NCBI GenBank assembly: GCA_018241725.1
Contig: JAFEDI010000103.1
Span: 124,001 to 188,000, forward strand
DNA: 64,000 nt
Direction: 5' to 3'
Source of the DNA: Pseudomonadota bacterium
GTDB lineage: Bacteria; Pseudomonadota; Gammaproteobacteria; Burkholderiales; Rhodocyclaceae
Positions 56,442 to 63,555 of this stretch are shown here, piece after piece. Position 1 is the stretch's first letter. Each line of letters begins with the position of its first letter. A program made the translations under genes and the position numbers. The notes beneath the pieces were generated by a model. The model had not been told where the DNA came from. It saw only the letters and a list, made by a program, of their open reading frames with translations, and searched no databases.

Positions 56442-58247
56442 TCAGTGCCCCTGGTCGGTCTCTGCCGGCGGCGCGACTTTGACGACTTCTTCCAGCGTGG
56501 TGATGCCGGCCGCCACCTTGAGAGCGCCGGACAGGCGCAACGGCCGCATACCCTCGCGGATCGCCAGGTCACGGATCTTCGCCAGATCCACCTCCTTGCC
56601 AATCACCTTGCGGATCTCCGGCGACATCAGCAGGATCTCGTAGAGGCCGATACGGCCCATGTAGCCTGTCATGCGGCATTCGATGCAGCCCACCGCCCGG
56701 TGGATGCGGGCCGGCCGCGTGGCCTTCCATGGCGTGACGAGGTGATCCCAGATGGCCTCCTCCTCGGGCGTCATCGGCTGGGCCTCCTTGCAGTGGGGGC
56801 ACAGCACGCGCACCAGGCGCTGGGCCATGATGCCGAGCAGGGTCGCGTTGAGCAGATAAGCCGGCGCCCCCAGATCGAGCAGGCGGGTCACTGCTGACGG
56901 CGCATCGTTGGTGTGTAGTGTGGAGAGCACCAGATGCCCGGTCAGCGCAGCCTGGATCGCCATTTCGGTCGTTTCCAGGTCACGGATCTCGCCGACCATG
57001 ATGATGTCCGGATCCTGCCGCATCAGCGCCCGCACGCCTTCCGCAAAGCCCAGGTCGATGGCCTGGTGGACCTGCATCTGGTTGAAGCTCGGCTCGACCA
57101 TCTCGATCGGATCCTCGATCGTGCAGACGTTCACCTCCGGCGTGGCGAGCTGCTTGAGGGTCGAATAGAGCGTCGTGGTCTTGCCGGAACCGGTCGGTCC
57201 GGTGACCAGCAGGATGCCGTGGGGCTGGCTCGAAATGGACTGCCAGCGGGCCTGGTCGGCATCCGAGAAACCCAGCTCCGCCATGTTGCGCACCAGCACG
57301 TCGGGATCGAAGATCCGCATCACCAGCTTTTCGCCGAAGGCGGTGGGCAGCGTGGACAGGCGCAGCTCGACCTCCTTGCCGCTGGTCACCCGGGTTTTCA
57401 CCCGGCCGTCCTGGGGCCGGCGCTTCTCCACCACGTCCATGCGGCCGAGGATCTTGATGCGGCTGGTCACGGCCGCCAGCACGCTCATCGGCATCTGATA
57501 GACCTGGTGCAGCACCCCGTCGATGCGGAAGCGCACCAGCCCCATCTCGCGCCGGGGCTCGATGTGGATGTCGCTGGCCCGCTGTTCGAAGGCGTACTGC
57601 CACAGCCAGTCCACGATATTCACGATGTGGCGGTCGTTGGCATCGTACTGGCGATTGACCTGCCCCAGTTCCACCAGCTGCTCGAAGGACGAACCACCGC
57701 CATGCCCGCTGCTCTGGGCGGCCTTCTTGACCGAGCGGGCCAGATTGTAGAACTCGACGAGATAGCGCGCCACGTCAGCCGGGTTGGCGATGACGCGGCG
57801 GATCTCCTTCTTCAGAATGCCGGCAACTTCCCTCTCCCATTCCCGCAGGAAAGGCTGGGTCGTCGCCACCACCACTTCACGCAGCCCCACCTCCAGCGGC
57901 AGCACGCCGAAACGAGTCGCGTAAGCCGAGGACATCACCGCGGTGACCGCCGCGAAATCGATCTTCAGCGGATCGATGCGCATGTAATCGAGCCCGACCC
58001 GGCTGGCAAGCCATTCGCTCAACACCTCCAGGCTCAAAACCTGATGAGGAGCCGCTCTTGCGGCCCATTTCTGGCCAGCCACGACCACCAGGGGATGCAC
58101 CTCGGCGGCCTTTTTCGCCTGGGCAATGCGTAGCGTATCGGCATCGGCCGAATCGACGAGTTGATCGCCAACCAGCATGTCGAGCACTTCGGCAAGGGTC
58201 AGTCTGTGTTCGGAAACGGAGACCGCAGCAGCTGAATATCGGGACAT
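56442..58247 (-). CDS. PilB/GspE-family assembly ATPase
   Basis: A 601-residue cytosolic hexameric ATPase. It has an N-terminal MshEN-like domain (residues ~15-165) and an N2 domain (ASDIHIEPRREMGLVRFRIDG). The motor has Walker A GPTGSGKTT, the Asp box TIEDPIEM, Walker B IIMVGEIRDLETTE and the His box STLHTND. A zinc tetracysteine lies in CPHCKEAQ and CIECRMTGYMGR. Such ATPases power type IV pilus extension or type II secretion. No pilus or secretion gene is adjacent, so which machine it serves is open. Confidence 0.92.
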   Translation of the reverse strand: MSRYSAAAVSVSEHRLTLAEVLDMLVGDQLVDSADADTLRIAQAKKAAEVHPLVVVAGQKWAARAAPHQVLSLEVLSEWLASRVGLDYMRIDPLKIDFAAVTAVMSSAYATRFGVLPLEVGLREVVVATTQPFLREWEREVAGILKKEIRRVIANPADVARYLVEFYNLARSVKKAAQSSGHGGGSSFEQLVELGQVNRQYDANDRHIVNIVDWLWQYAFEQRASDIHIEPRREMGLVRFRIDGVLHQVYQMPMSVLAAVTSRIKILGRMDVVEKRRPQDGRVKTRVTSGKEVELRLSTLPTAFGEKLVMRIFDPDVLVRNMAELGFSDADQARWQSISSQPHGILLVTGPTGSGKTTTLYSTLKQLATPEVNVCTIEDPIEMVEPSFNQMQVHQAIDLGFAEGVRALMRQDPDIIMVGEIRDLETTEMAIQAALTGHLVLSTLHTNDAPSAVTRLLDLGAPAYLLNATLLGIMAQRLVRVLCPHCKEAQPMTPEEEAIWDHLVTPWKATRPARIHRAVGCIECRMTGYMGRIGLYEILLMSPEIRKVIGKEVDLAKIRDLAIREGMRPLRLSGALKVAAGITTLEEVVKVAPPAETDQGH

Positions 58248-58384
58248 GGGCTACGTAGCATGGGCAGGACGACCACGGAAAGCAGCCCCTGACCGGAAAT
58301 CGGATGCGACCCAAGCATAAAGGCATATCCCCGCCACAGCCAGAGATTTGCACGCTTTTACGCCCCGGCCCGGCCCGGCAACGT

Positions 58385-58570
58385 TTACCAGCCCCGGTAA
58401 CCGCGATCGTAACCTTGCTCATAACCTCTCTGATAACCCGGACCGTAGCCACGGTAGGGTCCTGGCCCGTCGTAGTGATGGTAGCGGCCGTAGCCCGGAC
58501 CAGCCGGAACGACGACACAGCCTCCCAGCAGGGCAGCAAGAAGAATGCTGCAGACAAGACTTTTTTTCAT
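58385..58570 (-). CDS. Tiny Gly/Tyr-rich lipoprotein
   Basis: A 61-residue exported lipoprotein (signal MKKSLVCSILLAALLGGC, lipobox LLGGC). The mature 44 residues are almost all Gly, Tyr, Arg and Pro in short repeats (GPYRGYGPGYQRGYEQGYDRGYRGW). GGAG precedes the ATG. Function unknown; surface or matrix-like proteins have such composition. It is divergent from the ComEA-like gene. Confidence 0.75.
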   Translation of the reverse strand: MKKSLVCSILLAALLGGCVVVPAGPGYGRYHHYDGPGPYRGYGPGYQRGYEQGYDRGYRGW

Positions 58571-58671
58571 GGCAGAGCTCCAGGAATCGGTTGATGTCCT
58601 CCCTTAACGCATGAGGTGCTCGTTTGGTTGGTAGCAAACAGTCTCCAAATGTTGCCGCCCCTATTGATGAC

Positions 58672-58704
58672 AATGGTATTGTTCTGCAAAATAACAATGT
58701 CATT
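58672..58704 (+). promoter_or_regulatory. Inverted repeat in the leader of the ComEA-like gene
   Basis: AATGGTATTGTT and AACAATGTCATT (9-base spacer) pair with two mismatches and end just before the AAGGAG Shine-Dalgarno. It could be an operator or a leader hairpin. This is a visual observation only. Confidence 0.35.
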
Positions 58705-58719
58705 AACAAGGAGACCCAC

Positions 58720-58992
58720 ATGAAGCACATCCTGTCCTTCCTCGGCCTGTCCCTCGCCGGAATCCACCTTGCGCTGGCCGCCGTCAATATCAACACTGCC
58801 AACCAGAGCGAACTCGACGGCGTCAAGGGCATCGGCCCCTCCAAGGCCCAGGCGATCATCGATTACCGGACCAAGAACGGCCCCTTCAAGAGCCTCGACG
58901 ACCTGAAGAACGTGAAGGGTTTCGGCGACAAGAGCATCGCCAAGCTGAAGGGCGAATTGAGCGTCAACGGTGGAGATAGCGCCAAAAAGTGA
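58720..58992 (+). CDS. ComEA-like helix-hairpin-helix DNA-binding protein
   Basis: A 90-residue exported protein. The signal peptide is MKHILSFLGLSLAGIHLALA. The mature part is a single HhH domain with two hairpins (INTANQSELDGVKGIGPSKA; PFKSLDDLKNVKGFGDKS), the DNA-binding unit of competence protein ComEA. It would bind incoming DNA in the periplasm. AAGGAG precedes the ATG at 58720; upstream codons are leader. The PilB-type ATPase gene nearby (56.4-58.2 kb) fits a natural transformation theme, though they are not one operon. Confidence 0.92.
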   Translation: MKHILSFLGLSLAGIHLALAAVNINTANQSELDGVKGIGPSKAQAIIDYRTKNGPFKSLDDLKNVKGFGDKSIAKLKGELSVNGGDSAKK

Positions 58993-59081
58993 GTTTTTGA
59001 CGGCGGAAGGCATGACGAACACGACAAATGGCGGTAGTGTTGATCACCATCTCCATTTTTCCGGATCCACTGGAGCCCGCC

Positions 59082-59306
59082 ATGCCTTCCGCATTCATCT
59101 CCCGCCTCGTCATCGTGCCGATGGCACTTCTGCTGGCCGCCTGCGGCGTCTCCGACACAGGTACAGCCGCTGTCACCGCCGCCCAACTCAAAGCCCGCGA
59201 AGCCGAACAAGCCCAGGCGGCGAAAGCTCAAATCGAACAACAACTGGAAGCTGCCAACCGGCAAGCCGAGGAACAACGCAAGCAGATCGACGCCGCAACC
59301 CGCTAG
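59082..59306 (+). CDS. Small helical lipoprotein
   Basis: A 74-residue lipoprotein (MPSAFISRLVIVPMALLLAACG, lipobox LLAAC). The mature ~50 residues are one charged amphipathic helix (AREAEQAQAAKAQIEQQLEA, NRQAEEQRKQIDAATR), probably a coiled coil, recalling Lpp-type lipoproteins. GGAG precedes the ATG. Function unknown. Confidence 0.7.
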   Translation: MPSAFISRLVIVPMALLLAACGVSDTGTAAVTAAQLKAREAEQAQAAKAQIEQQLEAANRQAEEQRKQIDAATR

Positions 59307-59329
59307 CAAGCCAATGAAATAAAAAGAAC

Positions 59330-60166
59330 TTGCCGGAAATAAGCTTCATTCTTCTGGGCGCAGCCATACTGGCCGTATGGTGGCCTGTCCGTACGTCCAT
59401 CGCCCCCTGGGCCGTTCTTTCCACTCTTGCACTGAGTTTCGCCCTGGCCGGCGGAACCGTGGCTCCGGTCGCATTGCCCGGCCTGGCACTCCTGCTATTG
59501 GCCAGCCATGCCTCCGTCCACTACCTGCCGAAGGCCGGCCCTTGGGCGGCCGGTGTCCTTGCATTGATCCTGGCACTGCACGTCTGGCCGGGATTTCACC
59601 CGATAACCATCGTCGCCAACGTCGTACTGAGCCCCGGTACACGCGCCTTCACCCTCAGTGCCGGTTTCGACAAAGCGGCCGCCGGGCTCATACTATTGGC
59701 ATTCTTCGGTCAACGCATCAAATCAGGACTTGAACTCCGTCGAATTAGCGTCTTAATGCTGACATTTTCGGCATTCGCTTCGATTTCGACGCTGGGACTC
59801 GCATGGCTGACGGAATTCGTCCGCCCGGATCCAAAATGGCCAGCCTTCGCCGAAAGTTTCCTGGCGATCAACTTGTTGTTTACCTGCATCGCTGAAGAAT
59901 GCTTCTTTCGTGGGTTGATCCAGGAAAAACTGCACCAATACTTCAGCCTGCAGGGAAAACTCATCCCAGTAATGCTGTCGGCGCTATTGTTCGGCGCCGC
60001 CCATCTGCCTGGCGGAGTGCAATACGCGACGCTCGCCGTTATCGCCGGCCTCTCCTACGCCTGGGCGTATGCACACACAAGGCGCATAGAAGCGGCAATT
60101 TTCGCGCATTTTGTCGTCAATTCGACGCATTTTCTGGGTTTCAGCTACCCAGGCCTGGGTAGCTGA
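59330..60166 (+). CDS. CPBP-family intramembrane glutamic protease (Abi/Rce1 type)
   Basis: A 278-residue membrane protein with about eight hydrophobic helices. The three CPBP motifs are clear: AEECFFRGLIQEKL (motif 1 EExxxR), FGAAHLPGG (motif 2 FxxxH) and FAHFVVNSTHF (motif 3 HxxxN). Substrates in bacteria are mostly unknown. The start is TTG at 59330 with a poor Shine-Dalgarno, so the N-terminus is uncertain. Codons from ~59680 on include more AT-rich choices than the neighbours. The 3' end runs into a perfect 34-bp palindrome. Confidence 0.88.
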   Translation: MPEISFILLGAAILAVWWPVRTSIAPWAVLSTLALSFALAGGTVAPVALPGLALLLLASHASVHYLPKAGPWAAGVLALILALHVWPGFHPITIVANVVLSPGTRAFTLSAGFDKAAAGLILLAFFGQRIKSGLELRRISVLMLTFSAFASISTLGLAWLTEFVRPDPKWPAFAESFLAINLLFTCIAEECFFRGLIQEKLHQYFSLQGKLIPVMLSALLFGAAHLPGGVQYATLAVIAGLSYAWAYAHTRRIEAAIFAHFVVNSTHFLGFSYPGLGS

Positions 60167-60170
60167 AACC
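60137..60170. repeat. Perfect 34-bp palindrome over the end of the CPBP gene
   Basis: The arm GGTTTCAGCTACCCAGG (60137-60153) is followed without spacer by its exact reverse complement to 60170. It encodes the last residues of the CPBP protein and ends 4 bases before the convergent aminotransferase stop. It may act as a two-way terminator, though no T run follows. Confidence 0.85.
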
Positions 60171-60173
60171 GCG

Positions 60174-61307
60174 TCACCGCCGGAGCACCGCCTCCAGCGC
60201 CTCCAGGCATAGCGCGATATTGGCAGGACGGCTGGAATGCCCCATCAGACCAATACGCCATACCTTGCCGGCCAGAACCCCCAGCCCGGCTCCGATCTCC
60301 AGCCCGAATTCGGTGAGCAGGCGATGGCGCGCAGCCGCTTCATCAATGCCTTCCGGGACCCACACCGTGTTTAGCTGCGGCAAACGTGCTTCCTCGCGGA
60401 CAACGAAGCGCAAACCGAGCGCCTCCAGCCCGGCGCGCAGGCGCAGATGGTTGTCCCGATGGCGTTGCCAGACGTTTTCCAACCCCTCTTCGGCCACCAG
60501 CACCAGCGATTCGTGCAGGCCGTAGAGTGGATTGACCGGTGCCGTGTGGTGATAAGTCCGTTTCGCGCCGCTCCAATAGCCCAGCACAAGGCTCAAATCC
60601 TGGAACCAGCTCTGGCAGGAAGTCTTGCGGTTGCGAATCCTCTCTACCGCCGCAGCGGAAAAACTGACCGGAGAGAGGCCCGGCGCACTCGACAGACATT
60701 TCTGGCTGCCCGAATAGGCCGCATCGATGCCCCATTCGTCGAGCAGTACCGGCACGCCAACGAGGGACGTGACGCTGTCCATGATCGTCAGCGCACCGAA
60801 ACGGCGGGCAATCGCCGCCAGCGTCGCCGCATCGGACAACGCACCGGTCGAGGTTTCTGCGTGAACGAAGGCCAGCAGTGCCGCATCGGGATTGGCTCGT
60901 AAGGCATCCTCGACCTTGTCCGGATCCACTGCTTCGCCCCACGGATCCTCGACGATCACCGGGACACCGCCGATCCGGCGGACGTTTTCAGCCATGCGCT
61001 GGCCAAAAACACCGTTGATGCAGACGATGACCTTGTCGCCAGGAGCGACCAGATTGACGAAACAGCTTTCCATACCCACCGAACCCGGTGCCGACAGGGG
61101 AAAAGTCAGCTCATTTTCGGTCTGAAAAACGTAACGCAGCAGGCTTTTCAGCTCGTCCATCATGCCGACAAATGCTGGATCGAGATGGCCTATGGTCGGC
61201 CGCGCCAGCGCGGCGAGCACCCGCGACGGCACATCCGACGGCCCGGGCCCCATCAACGTGCGAACCGGTGCTTGGAAAGAACGGATTTCGGGACTTGCGA
61301 CCTTCAT
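60174..61307 (-). CDS. Serine/alanine-glyoxylate aminotransferase family protein
   Basis: A 377-residue fold-type I PLP enzyme. The opening LMGPGPSDVPSRVLAALA is the mark of the SGAT/AGXT group. The PLP Lys is in GSQKCLSSAPGLSP; the Asp contact is in ALTIMDSVTSLVGVP. The C-terminus WRIGLMGHSSRPANI has the substrate Arg. It should convert glyoxylate with serine or alanine to glycine. AGGAG precedes the ATG. It meets the CPBP gene tail to tail, 7 bases apart. Confidence 0.92.
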   Translation of the reverse strand: MKVASPEIRSFQAPVRTLMGPGPSDVPSRVLAALARPTIGHLDPAFVGMMDELKSLLRYVFQTENELTFPLSAPGSVGMESCFVNLVAPGDKVIVCINGVFGQRMAENVRRIGGVPVIVEDPWGEAVDPDKVEDALRANPDAALLAFVHAETSTGALSDAATLAAIARRFGALTIMDSVTSLVGVPVLLDEWGIDAAYSGSQKCLSSAPGLSPVSFSAAAVERIRNRKTSCQSWFQDLSLVLGYWSGAKRTYHHTAPVNPLYGLHESLVLVAEEGLENVWQRHRDNHLRLRAGLEALGLRFVVREEARLPQLNTVWVPEGIDEAAARHRLLTEFGLEIGAGLGVLAGKVWRIGLMGHSSRPANIALCLEALEAVLRR

Positions 61308-61349
61308 GGTTTCTCCTGAAGACAGTCTGAAATACCGCAGGCAGGCCTG

Positions 61350-61823
61350 CTACTGAGGCCGCCCGTTGGCAGCAATCATGCGGATGATGCGCACCGTATC
61401 CACGTCCGATTCCCGGTACGCCGACTTGACGAATTCGGACACCTGCACCACTTCGCCCTCGGCAGCGTTCTCAGAGAGAGTCGTCTCGTACATGAAACGG
61501 AGAAAAATTCTCGTTGAATCAGGGGTTTCGAGCCTGATCGTAAGCGTGCCACCGGCATGTTCGGCGGTCGCCCGCGATTCGAAGCACATCCACTCCTGCG
61601 CACGATAGGTGACCGTGTCGCGGATGCTGGCCTGCCCGAAGTGGAGAACCCGTTCCACCTGGCTCTCGCTGCGCGACAGGATCTCGCAACGGTCCAGCCC
61701 CGGCAGGAAGATCCCTGGCTCTTCGACCCGATACATCAGGCCGGTCCACACCTGCTCGACGCTCAGCGACTCGATGAGCGGGTTGAGGGGATTGTTGATC
61801 TCGATGAGATGTTCGAAATGCAA
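61350..61823 (-). CDS. SRPBCC-fold protein of the DUF1857 (AtaL-like) group
   Basis: A 157-residue cytosolic START-like protein: EIN-NPLNP opening, then LSVEQVWTGLMYRVEEPGIF, DRCEILSRSESQVERVLHF and the antiparallel strands LTIRLETPDSTRIFLRFMYE. The group is widespread; its ligand is unknown and the binding cavity is inferred from the fold. It lies between the aminotransferase and the EamA transporter on the same strand with gaps of 42 and 29 bases, so one transcript is likely. Confidence 0.82.
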   Translation of the reverse strand: MHFEHLIEINNPLNPLIESLSVEQVWTGLMYRVEEPGIFLPGLDRCEILSRSESQVERVLHFGQASIRDTVTYRAQEWMCFESRATAEHAGGTLTIRLETPDSTRIFLRFMYETTLSENAAEGEVVQVSEFVKSAYRESDVDTVRIIRMIAANGRPQ

Positions 61824-61852
61824 GAAGTGGCTCCCTAAGTTCGTCGCGCAGT

Positions 61853-62758
61853 TTAGCGTCGATTGAAACCAGTCGTCAGCCAGATGCCAGCAAGAATCAT
61901 CGCTATTCCGAGCAGATGGTACAGCTGCGGCACTTCGCTGAGAAAAATGGCGGCCAGGATCGTGCTGAAAACTGGCATCAGGTGGATGAACAGGCCGCCT
62001 TTCGCAGCCCCTACCTCGGCAACAGCGCGGTTGTAGAACACGTAACCGAGAAAAGCCGGAAAGACTCCCGTGTAGACGATGCCGGCGAACGCCATCGGCA
62101 CTGGATGCAGAACCGCTCCCGTAGCCAGTTCACGCCACGCAAACGGCAGCAGGATCACCAGGCCGATCGCCGTCAGCGCCGCCAGCAGGGCCATCGGATG
62201 CACACCGGGGGGACGCCAGCGCAGGCCCAGGGTGTACAAAGCCCAGGACAGTACCGCCGCCAACATCCAGACATCCCCGACATTCAGGCTCAATCCGGCC
62301 AGGATTGCCGGATCACCGTGGCTGACGATGGTCAGCACGCCACAGAAAGAGACACCGACACCAAAAAGCTCGAGTCCCTTTGCCCGATGACCGAAAAACC
62401 AGGAAATCGCGATGATCGCGATCGGGATGAAGGAATTCAGCAGCGCCGCATTGGTAGCCGTGGTATGGGCAAGGGCGATGTAGGCCAGCGTGTTGTAGGC
62501 ACCGACCCCCAGTATGCCCAGCACCAGCATCACGACCCATTGCCGAAGATCCAACCCCTTCAACGTCCACCGATGCGGCCAAGCAAAGGGGAGGGTCAGC
62601 AGAAAAGCCAGAATCCAGCGCCCGACAGCCAGGGAAAATGGAGGGACCAGGTCCCGCATTCCCCGCCCAACCACCATGTTGCCTGACCAGAACAGGACGG
62701 TGAGCGTCAACAGAAGGTAGGGATGGCCGAGAAAACGTGGGTTGCGGTGATCGAACAC
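61853..62758 (-). CDS. EamA/DMT-family transporter
   Basis: A 301-residue inner-membrane protein with ten helices in two EamA repeats (YLLLTLTVLFWSGNMVVGRG; AAVLSWALYTLGLRWRPPG), ending AAIFLSEVPQLYHLLGIAMI. The substrate is unknown. It starts with GTG at 62758 with only a weak Shine-Dalgarno; a frame open further upstream enters the AT-rich repeat and looks non-coding. It differs from the EamA gene at 54 kb. Confidence 0.9.
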   Translation of the reverse strand: MFDHRNPRFLGHPYLLLTLTVLFWSGNMVVGRGMRDLVPPFSLAVGRWILAFLLTLPFAWPHRWTLKGLDLRQWVVMLVLGILGVGAYNTLAYIALAHTTATNAALLNSFIPIAIIAISWFFGHRAKGLELFGVGVSFCGVLTIVSHGDPAILAGLSLNVGDVWMLAAVLSWALYTLGLRWRPPGVHPMALLAALTAIGLVILLPFAWRELATGAVLHPVPMAFAGIVYTGVFPAFLGYVFYNRAVAEVGAAKGGLFIHLMPVFSTILAAIFLSEVPQLYHLLGIAMILAGIWLTTGFNRR

Positions 62759-63117
62759 GAAAACGGTTTCTGGATGCGTTGACGCGGATTATCAGCGAGA
62801 ACCGTCCTCTCGGACACGACGATTGCTGTGCTGCCAAACGGGGTTTGTGTGGGTGTGGCTCCTGCAGTTCAGCTTGGTGTTTTGTTCTTAGTTTTTCTTT
62901 ATATATATAAGACTCTGTTAACGGTACACCGCTGTTTTCTGTGGATAACCCAATAAAACATTTATGATTCAAAGCCTTGAATAAGGTAAAAGGTTCTGGA
63001 GAACAGCACTAACAGCACGGGGACAGATTGGGGAGGAAAATTCCGTTTCCCGTAGATCCCTGGCTTGTCCACATTTCCTGCGCCTGTTTACCGTCTGCTT
63101 GTACACAGGAAGCGGCT
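62759..63117. other. 359-bp AT-rich gap with DnaA-box-like sites and repeat copy A
   Basis: No gene is supported here. It holds repeat copy A (62891-62986), a perfect inverted DnaA box TGTGGATAA at 62940-62948, and two near matches: TTGTCCACA at 63065 and TTGTACACA at 63099. On the minus strand it also serves as the upstream region of the EamA gene. Confidence 0.6.
62891..62986 (+). repeat. AT-rich DnaA-box repeat, copy A
   Basis: It begins GTTTTTCTTTATATATA, which is identical over 17 bases to copy B at 63453. Aligned parts then include TGTTAACGGTACACCGCTG, the box TGTGGATAAC, an AAAACATTT block and a closing ATAAGG. The two copies are in the same orientation, ~560 bases apart, and match clearly but imperfectly over ~100 bases. 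Confidence 0.75.
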
Positions 63118-63387
63118 TCAGAGGGTTTCCGTCAGCGGATACTTGCGGGAAAAGTAGCTGTAGGCTTTGTTCAGGTGGCGTCTACGCAGGAAGTCGAACT
63201 GTTTCTCGGTGATAGATAACTGGTCCCGGAACATCTGATGTACCAGATAAAGTCCTTGAGGGGTCTTCAACAATTCCTTGGCAAGTCCGTGAGCCTGATC
63301 ATCGGAGAGTCCGGTTGCGTCACGTACGATTTGTACGGTTTCCCAGTCCACTTCGATGAAGTCCAGCAAGTCGGTGATCGAAAGCAT
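63118..63387 (-). CDS. Orphan 89-residue protein between two repeats
   Basis: A small soluble protein of no family I recognise. It opens MLSITDLLDFIEVDWETVQI, continues VRDATGLSDDQAHGLAKELL and ends in a basic region (FDFLRRRHLNKAYSYFSRKY). Helical throughout; the middle looks like a UBA-style or winged-helix three-helix bundle, but this is only an impression. AAGGA precedes the ATG at seven bases, so it is probably translated. It is flanked by repeat copies A and B, B lying just upstream of its start. Confidence 0.7.
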   Translation of the reverse strand: MLSITDLLDFIEVDWETVQIVRDATGLSDDQAHGLAKELLKTPQGLYLVHQMFRDQLSITEKQFDFLRRRHLNKAYSYFSRKYPLTETL

Positions 63388-63452
63388 GGAGATTCCTTTG
63401 CGGTCGCCGTGGCTTGTTGGACACGGGCTCAGGTTGATAGAGATTGTTGACT

Positions 63453-63555
63453 GTTTTTCTTTATATATAAGTACTGTTTACGTTTACGCTGCGAGCATTT
63501 TTGTGGATAACACAAAAAAACATTTTTTTATCAATGTCTTGATACGTTGATAAGG
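63453..63555 (+). repeat. AT-rich DnaA-box repeat, copy B
   Basis: The partner of copy A: GTTTTTCTTTATATATA, then TGTTTACGTTTACGCTGCG, a perfect inverted DnaA box TGTGGATAA at 63502-63510, an AAAAAACATTTTT block and GATAAGG. A near-match box TTGTGCACA follows at 63627. It lies 66 bases upstream of the orphan gene (minus strand) and in front of earP (plus strand). Confidence 0.75.

Noticed and set aside
52499-56643. Long plus-strand frames (994 and 595 codons) opposite the ABC importer, EamA, NYN and ATPase genes
   Set aside because: They cross several well-supported minus-strand genes and read as Gln/Arg/His-rich low complexity with no known fold.
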